Source: Paraburkholderia sartisoli (lineage in GTDB: Bacteria > Pseudomonadota > Gammaproteobacteria > Burkholderiales > Burkholderiaceae). Taken from it: a stretch of DNA of 64,000 nt. The notes under the pieces were generated by a model. It had not been told where the DNA came from, searched no databases, and saw nothing but the letters and a program-made list of their open reading frames with translations. Within the stretch, counting starts at the first letter, position 1, and each line of letters starts with the position of its first letter. Positions 54,429 through 63,900 of the stretch are shown one piece after another. The stretch is from positions 248,001 to 312,000 of the forward strand of contig NZ_FNRQ01000001.1 in NCBI RefSeq assembly GCF_900107685.1. The letters run 5' to 3'. Position numbers and translations under genes: made by a program.

Positions 54429-56864
54429 GTGAGCAATCTGATCATTCGCAAGGTAGCCGTGCTCGGCGCCGGCGTGATGGGCGCGCAGATCGCCGCGCAC
54501 CTGATCAACGCCAGGGTGCCCGTGCTGCTGTTCGACCTTCCTGCAAAGGAAGGCCCGAAGAACGCGATCGCGCTGAAAGCGATCGAGAACCTGAAGAAGC
54601 TGTCGCCGGCACCGTTCGGCGTCAAGGAAGACGCGCAGTACATCCAGCCCGCGAACTACGACGACGACATCGCGAAGCTCGAAGAATGCGATCTCGTGAT
54701 CGAAGCGATCGCCGAGCGCATGGACTGGAAGCACGACCTGTACGGGAAGGTGTCGCCGCATATCGCACCGGGCGCGATCTTCGCGACGAACACGTCGGGC
54801 CTGTCGATCACGGAACTGTCGAAAGGCTTTTCGGATGAGTTGAAGTCGCGCTTTTGCGGCGTGCATTTTTTCAATCCGCCGCGCTACATGCACCTTGTCG
54901 AGCTGATCCCGACTGCGGCCACGCGCCCGGAAATCCTCGACCAGCTCGAATCGTTCCTGACCAGCGTGGTCGGCAAGGGCGTCGTGCGGGCGAAAGACAC
55001 GCCGAACTTCATCGCGAACCGCGTCGGTGTTTTCTCGATCCTCGCGGTGATCGCCGAAGCGCAAAAGTTCGGCCTGCGTTTCGACGAAGTGGACGATCTG
55101 ACGGGCAGCCGTCTCGGCCGCGCGAAGTCGGCGACGTTCCGCACCGCCGACGTGGTCGGTCTCGACACGATGGCGCACGTCATCAAGACGATGCAGGACA
55201 CGCTCACGGACGATCCGTTCTTCGCGGTCTACGAGACGCCCGCGGTGCTCGCCGGACTCGTGAAGCAGGGCGCGCTCGGCCAGAAAACCGGCGCCGGCTT
55301 CTACAGGAAGGAAGGCAAGGCGATCAAGGTGCTCGACCCGAAGACGGGCGGGTACGTCGACGGCGGCGCGAAGGCCGACGAAATCATTGGCCGCATCCTG
55401 AAGCGTCCGCCGGAAGAACGTCTGAAGCTGCTGCGTGAATCGCAGCATCCACAGGCGCAGTTCCTGTGGGCGATTTTCCGCGACGTGTTCCATTACATCG
55501 GCGTGCATCTCGAATCGATCGCGGACAACGCGCGCGACGTCGACCTCGCGATCCGCTGGGGTTTCGGCTGGAATGAAGGCCCGTTCGAAAGCTGGCAGAC
55601 GGCCGGCTGGAAACAGGTTGCCGGATGGGTGCAGGAAGATATCGCCGCCGGCAAGGCGCTGTCGGACGCGCCGCTGCCGGCGTGGGTGCTGGAAGGGCCG
55701 GTTGCGGAAAAGGGTGGCGTGCATACGAACGATGGCTCGTGGTCGCCGGCTTCGAAGTCGTTCGTGCCGCGTTCAACCTTGTCCGTGTACGACAGGCAGG
55801 TGTTTCGTGCGCCGCTCGCGGGCGAAACCGCTGCCGACCCGAAGACTTACGGCAAAACGCTGTTCGAAACCGATGCCGTGCGCGCATGGGTCGACGACCG
55901 TGCGGGCGAGAACGACGTGCTCATCGTGTCGTTCAAGAGCAAGTTGAACACGATCGGACCGTCGGTGATCGACGGCCTCGTGCAGGCGATCGAGCTCGCC
56001 GAAAAAGACTACAAGGGCCTCGTGGTGTGGCAGCCCACGTCGCTGAAGCTCGGCACGCCGGGCGGCCCGTTCTCGGCGGGCGCGAATCTCGAAGAAGCGA
56101 TGCCCGCGTTCATGATGGGCGGCGCGAAGGGCATCGAGCCGTTCGTGAAGAAGTTCCAGCAGGGCATGTTGCGCGTGAAGTACGCGAGCGTGCCGGTGAT
56201 TTCCGCCGTGTCGGGCATTGCGCTCGGCGGTGGCTGCGAGCTGGCGCTGCATAGCGCGAAGCGCGTCGCGCATGTCGAAAGCTACATGGGTCTCGTCGAA
56301 GTCGGCGTCGGTCTCGTGCCGGCGGGTGGCGGCCTGAAGGAAGCCGCGCTGCGTGCCGCCGAAGCCGCGACGCAAGTGGGCGCGACAACCGACCTGCTGA
56401 AGTTCCTGCAGAAGTCGTTCGAAAACGCCGCGATGGCGAAGGTCTCGTCCTCGGCGCTCGACGCGCGCGCGATGGGCTATCTGAAGCCGTCCGACACGAT
56501 CGTTTTCAACGTATTCGAACTGCTCGACACCGCGAAGAAGGAGGCGCGGGCGCTGTCGGCTTCCGGTTACCGCGCGCCGCTGCGCGTGACGCAGGTGCCG
56601 GTCGCGGGACGTTCGGCCATTTCGACGATCAAGGCATCGCTCGTCAACATGCGCGACGGCCGCTTCATCAGCGAGCACGATTACCTGATCGCGAGCCGCA
56701 TCGCTGAAGCCGTGTGTGGTGGCGACGTCGAAGCGGGCAGCCTCGTCGACGAAGAATGGTTGTTGCAACTCGAGCGCCGTGCGTTCGTCGATCTGCTCGG
56801 TACGCAGAAGACGCAGGAACGGATCATGGGGATGTTGCAGACCGGCAAGCCGGTGCGTAACTAA
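54429..56864 (+). CDS. 3-hydroxyacyl-CoA dehydrogenase / enoyl-CoA hydratase fusion
   Basis: An 811-residue bifunctional beta-oxidation protein with the dehydrogenase first. The NAD-binding GAGVMGAQIAAHL is at about 14-26, the catalytic His in HFFNPPRYMHLVELIP, then the C-terminal dehydrogenase domains. The C-terminal crotonase-like part contains GGPFSAGANLEEAM, SGIALGGGCELALHSAKRV and SYMGLVEVGVGLVPAGGGLKE. This domain order is opposite to E. coli FadB and typical of the approximately 800-residue FadB-like proteins in beta-proteobacteria. The GTG start at 54429 has GGAGGA upstream; earlier in-frame sequence overlaps the acyl-CoA dehydrogenase gene. It is followed by a hairpin array. Confidence 0.95.
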   Translation: MSNLIIRKVAVLGAGVMGAQIAAHLINARVPVLLFDLPAKEGPKNAIALKAIENLKKLSPAPFGVKEDAQYIQPANYDDDIAKLEECDLVIEAIAERMDWKHDLYGKVSPHIAPGAIFATNTSGLSITELSKGFSDELKSRFCGVHFFNPPRYMHLVELIPTAATRPEILDQLESFLTSVVGKGVVRAKDTPNFIANRVGVFSILAVIAEAQKFGLRFDEVDDLTGSRLGRAKSATFRTADVVGLDTMAHVIKTMQDTLTDDPFFAVYETPAVLAGLVKQGALGQKTGAGFYRKEGKAIKVLDPKTGGYVDGGAKADEIIGRILKRPPEERLKLLRESQHPQAQFLWAIFRDVFHYIGVHLESIADNARDVDLAIRWGFGWNEGPFESWQTAGWKQVAGWVQEDIAAGKALSDAPLPAWVLEGPVAEKGGVHTNDGSWSPASKSFVPRSTLSVYDRQVFRAPLAGETAADPKTYGKTLFETDAVRAWVDDRAGENDVLIVSFKSKLNTIGPSVIDGLVQAIELAEKDYKGLVVWQPTSLKLGTPGGPFSAGANLEEAMPAFMMGGAKGIEPFVKKFQQGMLRVKYASVPVISAVSGIALGGGCELALHSAKRVAHVESYMGLVEVGVGLVPAGGGLKEAALRAAEAATQVGATTDLLKFLQKSFENAAMAKVSSSALDARAMGYLKPSDTIVFNVFELLDTAKKEARALSASGYRAPLRVTQVPVAGRSAISTIKASLVNMRDGRFISEHDYLIASRIAEAVCGGDVEAGSLVDEEWLLQLERRAFVDLLGTQKTQERIMGMLQTGKPVRN

Positions 56865-56883
56865 CGCGCGACGCGTGCCGACA

Positions 56884-57130
56884 GCATGGGACCGGAGTAA
56901 GTGCTGAAGCACTAACTCCGGTCGACCGCAGATTGCATGGGACCAGAGTAAGTGCTTTGCATGGGACCGGAGTAACGCGCTAAAGCGCGAACTCCAGTCG
57001 ACAGCTAAAGCACTAACTCTGGTCGACCGCAGATTGCATGGGACCGGAGTAAGTGCTGAAGCACTAACTCCGGTCGACCGCAGATTGCATGGGACCAGAG
57101 TAAGCGCTAAAGCGCCAACTCTGGTCGACA
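56884..57130 (+). repeat. Array of five palindromic units with covarying stems, one nested in another
   Basis: Each unit reads about GCATGG, then a hairpin, then GACCGCAGATT. Units 1 (56890-56923) and 4 have the stem GACCGGAGT/ACTCCGGTC with inner GTGCT/AGCAC. Unit 5 has GACCAGAGT/ACTCTGGTC with GCGCT/AGCGC. Unit 2 has the same A-type outer stem, but its two arms (from about 56940 and to about 57025) are separated by a complete unit 3 (GACCGGAGT, CGCGC/GCGCG, one mismatch). Stem bases change in compensating pairs. The array fills the 279-bp gap between the fusion gene and thiolase; the last hairpin ends 14 bp before the thiolase start. Confidence 0.9.
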
Positions 57131-57143
57131 AAGGAGTTTGAAA

Positions 57144-58343
57144 ATGGCAAAGCAATTGCAGGACGCATACATCGTCGCCGCGAGCCGCACGCCGATCGGC
57201 AAGGCGCCGCGCGGGATGTTCAAGAACACACGCCCGGACGAACTGCTGGTACACGCGATCAGATCGGCCGTGGCGCAGGTGCCGGGCCTCGATACGAACG
57301 TGATCGAAGACGCGATCGTCGGCTGTGCGATTCCCGAGGCGGAGCAGGGCCTGAACGTCGCGCGGATGGGCGCGCTGCTGGCCGGCCTGCCGAACACGGT
57401 GGGCGGCGTGACGGTGAACCGCTTCTGCGCGTCGGGCCTGACGGCGCTGGCGATGGCGGCGGACCGCATCCGCGTCGGCGAATCGGACGCGATGATCGCC
57501 GGCGGCTGCGAATCGATGAGCATGGTGCCGATGATGGGCAACAAGCCGTCGATGTCGCCACATATCTTCGATCGCAATGAAGACATCGGCATCGCCTACG
57601 GCATGGGCCTGACCGCGGAGAGGGTCGCCGAGCGCTGGAAGATCAGCCGCGAAGCGCAGGACCAGTTCTCGGTCGAGTCGCATCGTCGCGCGATCGCCGC
57701 GCAGCAGGCGGGCGAATTCAACGATGAAATCGCCGCGTACACGATCACCGAACGCTTCCCCGATCTCGCCACCGGCGAAGTGAAGGTGACGACACGCGAA
57801 GTCGCGCTCGACGAAGGCCCGCGCGCCGATACGTCGATGGAAGGCCTCGCCAGGTTGCGTACGGTGTTCGCGAACAAGGGGTCGGTCACGGCGGGCAACA
57901 GCTCGCAGACGTCGGACGGCGCGGGCGCGCTGATCGTCGTGTCGGAGAAGATGCTGAAGCAATTCAACCTGACGCCGCTCGCCCGTTTCGTCAGCTTCGC
58001 GGTGCGCGGCGTGCCGCCGGAAATCATGGGCATCGGTCCGAAGGAAGCGATTCCGGCCGCACTGAAGGCCGCCGGCCTGAAGATCGACGACATGGACTGG
58101 ATCGAGCTGAACGAAGCGTTCGCCGCGCAGTCGCTCGCGGTGATCCAGGACCTGGGCCTCGATCCGTCGAAGATCAACCCGCTTGGCGGCGCGATCGCGC
58201 TGGGTCACCCGCTCGGCGCGACGGGTGCGATCCGCGCGTCGACGGTCGTGCATGGGCTGCGTCGCCGTAACTTCAGATACGGCATGGTGACGATGTGCGT
58301 CGGTACGGGGATGGGCGCAGCGGGCATCATCGAACGCCTGTAA
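57144..58343 (+). CDS. Acetyl-CoA C-acyltransferase (thiolase)
   Basis: A 399-residue degradative thiolase. The acylated Cys is C95 (VNRFCASGLTALAMAADRI), with NEAFAAQ, the active-site His in GGAIALGHPLGATGA, and the second catalytic Cys in MCVGTGMGAAGIIERL. It cleaves 3-oxoacyl-CoA with CoA at the end of each beta-oxidation cycle, acting with the upstream fusion protein as its FadA partner. The ATG at 57144 follows AAGGAG; an in-frame TTG lies two codons earlier. The ribosome binding site starts immediately after the last hairpin of the upstream array. Confidence 0.95.
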   Translation: MAKQLQDAYIVAASRTPIGKAPRGMFKNTRPDELLVHAIRSAVAQVPGLDTNVIEDAIVGCAIPEAEQGLNVARMGALLAGLPNTVGGVTVNRFCASGLTALAMAADRIRVGESDAMIAGGCESMSMVPMMGNKPSMSPHIFDRNEDIGIAYGMGLTAERVAERWKISREAQDQFSVESHRRAIAAQQAGEFNDEIAAYTITERFPDLATGEVKVTTREVALDEGPRADTSMEGLARLRTVFANKGSVTAGNSSQTSDGAGALIVVSEKMLKQFNLTPLARFVSFAVRGVPPEIMGIGPKEAIPAALKAAGLKIDDMDWIELNEAFAAQSLAVIQDLGLDPSKINPLGGAIALGHPLGATGAIRASTVVHGLRRRNFRYGMVTMCVGTGMGAAGIIERL

Positions 58344-58381
58344 GCGCGGACGGCACGGCGCACGGGCAAGACGAAAAGACG

Positions 58382-58419
58382 AACGGTTCGCGGGTTTCAT
58401 GGCTTGCGAACCGTTTTTT
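58382..58419 (+). terminator. Rho-independent terminator after thiolase
   Basis: AACGGTTCGC/GCGAACCGTT forms a 10-bp stem with a 14-base loop, continued by T residues. It separates thiolase from the next gene by 38 bp, so the hydratase gene probably has its own promoter or uses read-through. Confidence 0.8.
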
Positions 58420-58456
58420 CCATTCAGGAAATCGAAGCGATAACGAGGAGACGGCG

Positions 58457-59221
58457 ATGGATATTCTGGTCGAGCGCGCAGACGGCGTGCTGACGATTGC
58501 CTTTAACCGGCCGGAGCGGAAAAATGCGATCACGGCCGCGATGTACCAGACGATGGCCGACGCGCTCGTTGAGGCGCACAGCGACGCATCCGTGCGCGCG
58601 ATCCTGATTCGCGGCAGCGTCGGCATTTTCAGCGCCGGCAACGATCTGGAAGATTTCATGAAATCGCCGGCGGGCGGTGAGCATTCGCCGGTGTTCCAGT
58701 TCCTGCGCGGCATCAGTTCGGCGGAAAAGCCGGTGGTGGCTTCCGTGGCGGGGCCGGCGATCGGCATCGGCACGACGTTGCTGCTGCATTGCGACCTGGT
58801 CTATGCGGCGGAGTCGGCGACGTTCTCGCTGCCGTTCGCGCAACTGGGCCTGTGCCCGGAAGCGGCTTCGTCGTTGCTGTTGCAGCGCGTGGCCGGCTAT
58901 CAGGGCGCGGCGGAAAAGCTGCTGCTCGGCGAGGCATTCGATGCGAAGGAAGCGCAGCGCATGGGCTTCGTAAACCGCCTGCTGCCCGCAGCCGAGGTGG
59001 ACGCGTTCGCGAAGGCGCAGGCGCTCAAGCTGGCGTCGCTGCCCGCTTCGTCGCTGCGCGTGACGAAAGCGCTGATGAAGCGCGCCGCGCAGCACGAGAT
59101 CCAGACGCAGATCGCCGAAGAGGCCGTGCATTTCGGCAAGATGCTGCTCGCGCCGGAAGCGCGCGAGGCGTTCAAGGCGTTCTTCGAGAAGCGCAAGCCG
59201 GATTTCCGGCAGTTCGACTGA
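58457..59221 (+). CDS. Enoyl-CoA hydratase/isomerase family protein
   Basis: A 254-residue monofunctional crotonase. NRPERKNAITAAMYQTMADA, the oxyanion-hole segment GIFSAGNDLEDFM, and VAGPAIGIGTTLLLHCDLVY are present. The second catalytic region FSLPFAQLGLCPEAASSLLL has Glu in PEAAS. The C-terminal FKAFFEKRKPDF is typical of enoyl-CoA hydratase/delta-isomerase-like members. It complements the fusion protein, perhaps for unsaturated substrates. ATG 58457 has GAGGAG upstream. It is the last gene of the beta-oxidation cluster and ends beside a 14-bp inverted repeat. Confidence 0.92.
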   Translation: MDILVERADGVLTIAFNRPERKNAITAAMYQTMADALVEAHSDASVRAILIRGSVGIFSAGNDLEDFMKSPAGGEHSPVFQFLRGISSAEKPVVASVAGPAIGIGTTLLLHCDLVYAAESATFSLPFAQLGLCPEAASSLLLQRVAGYQGAAEKLLLGEAFDAKEAQRMGFVNRLLPAAEVDAFAKAQALKLASLPASSLRVTKALMKRAAQHEIQTQIAEEAVHFGKMLLAPEAREAFKAFFEKRKPDFRQFD

Positions 59222-59237
59222 GCGTCTTCGGGCGACG

Positions 59238-59282
59238 CGCATGACGGGCGCGGCGGCATGAACTCGCAGCGCCCGTCATGCG
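59238..59282. terminator. Inverted repeat between the convergent hydratase and fdhD genes
   Basis: CGCATGACGGGCGC and its exact reverse complement flank a 17-base loop, between the hydratase stop and the fdhD stop. It is a probable bidirectional 3'-end hairpin, though without a strong T-run. Confidence 0.55.
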
Positions 59283-59286
59283 AGGA

Positions 59287-60108
59287 TCACCGCGTACCGT
59301 ATTCGACGTAACCGGATTCGCGGCAAAAGCTCACCAGCCTGAGCTGCGCTTTCTTCGCAATCGCAATCGCAAGCGAAGAAGGCGCGGAAATCGTCGCGAG
59401 CATCGGAATGCCGACGCGCGCCGCCTTGCGCACCAGCTCGTAACTCGCGCGGCTCGACAGGAACACGAAGCCGTCCTTCGCATCCGCGCGATCGAGCACC
59501 AGTTGCCCGATCAGCTTGTCGAGCGCGTTATGGCGACCGACGTCCTCGAACGCGTAGCGGATCGCGCCTTCTGCATCGCACCATGCGGCCGCGTGCAGGC
59601 CGCCCGTCAGTTTCGTCAGCGCCTGATGGGCCGGCAATGCGCGCGCGGCGCATGCAATCGCGTCGGGCGCGAGCCGTGTCAGGAAGCCGGTATCCGGCAC
59701 CACTTCCGGCTGCAGATCGAGCAGATCGATACTTTCGATCCCGCAGACGCCGCAGCCCGTGCGCCCCGCGAGCGCGCGGCGTTTCTCCTTCAGCGCGACA
59801 AACGCCTGCTGCACGACCGTCAGATGCACCTCGGCGTACGGCATCTCGCCGTCGAAGCAGGCCACCTCGATGTCCTGAATGTCGCTGCTGCGCCCGACAA
59901 TGCCTTCCGAAATCGCGAAGCCGACGGCAAACGCCTCGAGGTCGCGCGGCGTACACATCATCACGGCATGTGAAATGCCGTTGAAAACGAGCGCGACGGG
60001 CCATTCCTGACCGACATGATCGGCGAGCGTTTCGACCGACTCTCCCCGATGCCGGCGCACGATCTGCTCGACGGCGCCGGGCTGGCCGGTGGTTTCCAGT
60101 TCGTTCAA
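59287..60108 (-). CDS. fdhD: FdhD sulfurtransferase for formate dehydrogenase
   Basis: A 273-residue protein required for sulfuration of the molybdenum cofactor of formate dehydrogenase. The catalytic cysteine pair C119/C122 lies in GRTGCGVCGIES. EDVGRHNALDKLIGQ and SSRASYELVRKAARVGIPML are family signatures. I place the start at the TTG 60108 (coding NELETTGQPGAVEQ), which has AAGGAG 7 bases upstream; an ATG at 60198 would add 30 unlike residues. It is divergent from the nitrate-reductase-associated gene. No formate dehydrogenase structural gene is in the window. Confidence 0.93.
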   Translation of the reverse strand: MNELETTGQPGAVEQIVRRHRGESVETLADHVGQEWPVALVFNGISHAVMMCTPRDLEAFAVGFAISEGIVGRSSDIQDIEVACFDGEMPYAEVHLTVVQQAFVALKEKRRALAGRTGCGVCGIESIDLLDLQPEVVPDTGFLTRLAPDAIACAARALPAHQALTKLTGGLHAAAWCDAEGAIRYAFEDVGRHNALDKLIGQLVLDRADAKDGFVFLSSRASYELVRKAARVGIPMLATISAPSSLAIAIAKKAQLRLVSFCRESGYVEYGTR

Positions 60109-60239
60109 GCGTCCACTCCTTGAATTGCCGCAAGCGGGATGCGCGGCCGATGCGCCAATGCGTCTCCGGCCCGCGAATAAGGTTCTAAAATACCTCAAGC
60201 TGGCACCACGCGTTGCCCGCCACCAACGAGGAAACTGAA

Positions 60240-60734
60240 ATGGGACTCAACGAAGCGCCACTCCTCTTCAACTTCGAAGTTGCTTCATCGGAGAATCTCA
60301 CCTTTATTCCGATGTCCGTGCGCTTCAATCTCGACCGTTTCGGCCTGCGCATCTCGCTCGCGCAGTGGCAGATGCTGCCGCACGAAGACCGTGCGCTGCT
60401 GGCACGTTTTCCGGTCGAGGAAGACGCCGCCATCGAGCCGAATTTCGATCACGCGCTCTTCGAAATGCTGCGCACGCACGCGAATGTCGAGCCGGAGTGG
60501 TTCACGCCAGAAGAAACGCCCGCCTGGCGCAACGCCGAAGCAGTGCCGGATGGCGTCGTGCATCAGTCGCTCGTCGCGCGGCTGCGGGCGCCGACGCCCG
60601 AGCAATGGGCACGCCTCAATCCGTTCCAGCGTTATGTGCTCGCCAAGCTGTCGCGCAAGCCAGAAGGCAATCACGATTTCATCCCGGCGATGACCGAGTT
60701 CGGCATCGCGGCTTCCGGACACGACCTGCGCTGA
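60240..60734 (+). CDS. Nitrate reductase associated protein family
   Basis: A 164-residue soluble protein. It resembles the nitrate-reductase-associated family (PF09655): LLFNFEVASSENLTFIPMSVR, FGLRISLAQWQMLPHEDRAL, NPFQRYVLAKLSRKPEGNHDFIPAM. The family is small and its role is unknown, but it tends to lie near molybdoenzyme genes, consistent with the divergent fdhD. ATG 60240 follows GAGGAAACTGAA. An upstream in-frame start at 60213 lacks a ribosome binding site. Confidence 0.8.
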   Translation: MGLNEAPLLFNFEVASSENLTFIPMSVRFNLDRFGLRISLAQWQMLPHEDRALLARFPVEEDAAIEPNFDHALFEMLRTHANVEPEWFTPEETPAWRNAEAVPDGVVHQSLVARLRAPTPEQWARLNPFQRYVLAKLSRKPEGNHDFIPAMTEFGIAASGHDLR

Positions 60735-60952
60735 ACGCCCGAAGCGGCAAGGCGGGTCATGGCCGGATATCACGGCCGGGTCGCGGTCATCCGCGCCGGA
60801 TTATTTCCCGGCCAACCCTCAATCTCCTCCGAAACCGGTCGTTAACCAGAAGTTAGCGCGCAAAAGACCCGCGTTCGTGCCGCCGTACACGGCTGCGAAA
60901 AGCAGGCCAGCCCGGGCTTTCCGCCCGCAGAACGACCCGACGTTCGGAACTC

Positions 60953-63900
60953 ATGACTTATCTCTTTTCGAAGCGGCTGCTGATTAATCTGGCAGTCGTC
61001 GCCGCGGCCGTCGGCGCGAACGCTTTTGTTGCCTACACGCAGATCTGCGGCCAGCGCGCCGCGGACGAGCGGACCTTGCGCTCGATGAGCGTCAAGCAGG
61101 ATCTCGATGCCTGGCGGGAAACGCTCGAAGGCGGGCTGGCCGCGCTCGGCCGTTTCGAGGCATCCGGCGCCATCGAGCCCGCCGACGCCGCCACAGGCCG
61201 GGCCGTCGAACTCAGCAGACTGGAGGCATCGCTGCGCGCCCGGTTCGACGCCGAGCCGCGTCAGATCGACAGCCTCGGCCGGCTCGTGCCGGCCTCGCGC
61301 GGGTTGCAGCGCGGCGTCGACACGGCGCTCGCGCGAGCCGCGCAACCGGGGCTCGATGCTTCGCGGGCGTGGGCGGCAGTCGAATACACGCGCCTCGCCA
61401 CGCAACTCGACGCGTTCGATTCCGGCCTGACGGCGATGCGTAACGACGAGGACCGGGCGCTGGAGGTCGCGCTCAACGAATCGGCGAAGGCGACCCAGGT
61501 CGCGATGCTGTTCCTGTTCGTCACGACGCTCGCCGGCAGCGCGCTCCTGATCTACACGTTCGGCGTGCGCGAGAGCGCCGCGCGCGAAAAGATCCGCATC
61601 GTGCGGGCGCTGCGCCGCAATGACGAGCGCTTTCGCGGCCTGTTCGACGCGCATCCGGTGCCGATGTACATCTTCGATCGCGAGACGCTGCGCTTTCTCG
61701 CGGTGAACGGCGCGGCCGTGCAGCAGTACGGCTATTCCGAAACCGAATTCCTCGCGATGACGATCCGCGCGATCCGCCCGGTCGCGGAAGTCGCGCGGCT
61801 GGAGTCGCATCTGCAGCGCAGCGATGTCGTGCCGGCCAGCGGACGGACGATGGCCGGCGTGTGGCGTCATCGTCGCAAGGACGGCTCGCTGATCAGCGTC
61901 GACATTTCGTATCACGCGCTGAGTTTCGCCGGCCGCCCGGCGTTTTTCGTGCTGGCCGACGACGTCACCGAACAGATCAACGCCGAAGCCGAGGCGCAGC
62001 GTTCGAACCAGATGCTGGAAACCGTCATCGACAACATTCCGCAGCGCATCTTCTGGAAGGATCGCGAATCGCGCTATCTCGGCTGCAACATGGCGTTCGC
62101 GCGCGACGCCGGGCTGGCCTGGCCGGAGCAGGTGATCGGCAAGACGGACTTCGACATGCCGTGGCGCGAACTCGCGCCGGACATACGTATGCACGACGCG
62201 GAAGTGATCGCGTCGAGCGTGCCGAAGATGAACTTCGAGTTCGATCTTGTGCTCGACGGCGTGCATCGCACGACCGTCACGAGCAAGCTGCCGTTCACCG
62301 ACAGCGACGGCAGCGTGATCGGCGTGCTCGGCTCGTACACGGACGTCACCGAGCGCAAGCGTTCGGATCTCGCGCTGCGCCTGCAAAGCCGTGCGCTCGA
62401 CGCGAGCGTGAACGCGATCCTGATCACCGGGCCGGCGGAAACCGGCAACCTGATCGAATATGTGAACCCCGCGTTCAAGCGCATCACGGGCTACGATCCG
62501 GCCGAGGTGCTGGGCCAGGATTGCCGCCTGCTGCAGCGTGACGACCGCGATCAGGAAGGGCTCGCCGCGATTCGCCAGGGGCTCGCCGCCAATCGCGAGG
62601 TGAGCGCCGTGCTGCGCAATTACCGCAAGGACGGCGCGCTCTTCTGGAACCAGCTGTTCATCGCGCCGGTGCCGAACGCCGACGGCCAGACGACGCACCA
62701 CATCGGCGTCATCAACGACGTGACCGAACTGATCCGCTATCAGGAGCAGCTCGAATACCAGGCGAATTACGACAGCCTCACGCGCCTGCCGAACCGCAAC
62801 CTGCTGCGCGACCGGCTGCAACACGCGCTGATCGCCGCGCAGCGTCGCGAGCGGGGCGTGGCGGTGGTGTTCATCGATCTCGACGGCTTCAAGAACGTGA
62901 ACGACAGCCTCGGACACAGCGTCGGCGACCGGCTGCTCGGCGTGGTCGCGGAGCGGCTCGCGCGTTGCGCGCGGGCGAGCGACACGGTCGCGCGTCACGG
63001 CGGCGACGAGTTCGTGATCGTGATGACCGACACCGTCGACGAACAGTTTCTGATTGCGTGGATGGAGCGCGTGCGCGCGTTGATCTCGGAGCCGGTCTGG
63101 CTCGACGGCACCGAACTGTATGTGGGCTGCAGCCTGGGCGCGAGCCTCTTCCCGCAGGACGGGCACGATGCCGAAACGCTGATGAAAAAGGCCGACCTCG
63201 CGATGTACCGCGCGAAGGAGATGGGCCGCAACACGTTCCAGTTCTTCCAGCCGGAGATGAACGCGAACGCGAGCGCGCGGATGAACCTCGAGCGGCATTT
63301 GCGGCGCGCGCTGCGCGACGGCGAATTCCTGCTGCATTACCAGCCGCAGGTGGATATCGCGAGCGGGCGGATTGTCGGGATGGAAGCGCTCGTGCGCTGG
63401 CTCGATCCGGAAGCCGGGCTGGTGTCGCCGGCATCGTTCATTCCGGTGGCGGAAGAAAGCGGGCTGATCGGGCCGCTGTCGGAATGGGTGCTCCACGAGG
63501 CGTGCCGCCAGAACAAGGCGTGGCAGGACGCGGGCTTGCCGCCGGCGCGCGTGTCGGTGAACCTGTCGGCGCGGCAATTCGAGCAGCGCGACATCGCGGT
63601 GCTCGTCAAGCAGGTGCTCGCGCAGACGGGGCTCGAACCGAAGTATCTCGAACTCGAACTGACCGAGAGCACGATCATGCGCAACGCCGAGGACGCCGTG
63701 ACGATGCTCACCGAACTGCACGCGCTGGGCATCGGTCTCGCCATCGACGACTTCGGCACCGGTTATTCGAGCCTGAGCTATCTGAAGCGTTTCCCGGTTG
63801 ACCGCCTGAAGATCGACCGCTCGTTCGTGTCGGATATCGGCGCATCGAGCGACGATGAGGCGATCACGTCAGCGATCATCGCGCTCGCGCACTCGCTGAA

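Noticed and set aside
56884..57130. CRISPR array
   Set aside because: The repeats are palindromic with conserved spacers and one nested unit; there are no unique spacers of regular length and no cas genes nearby.
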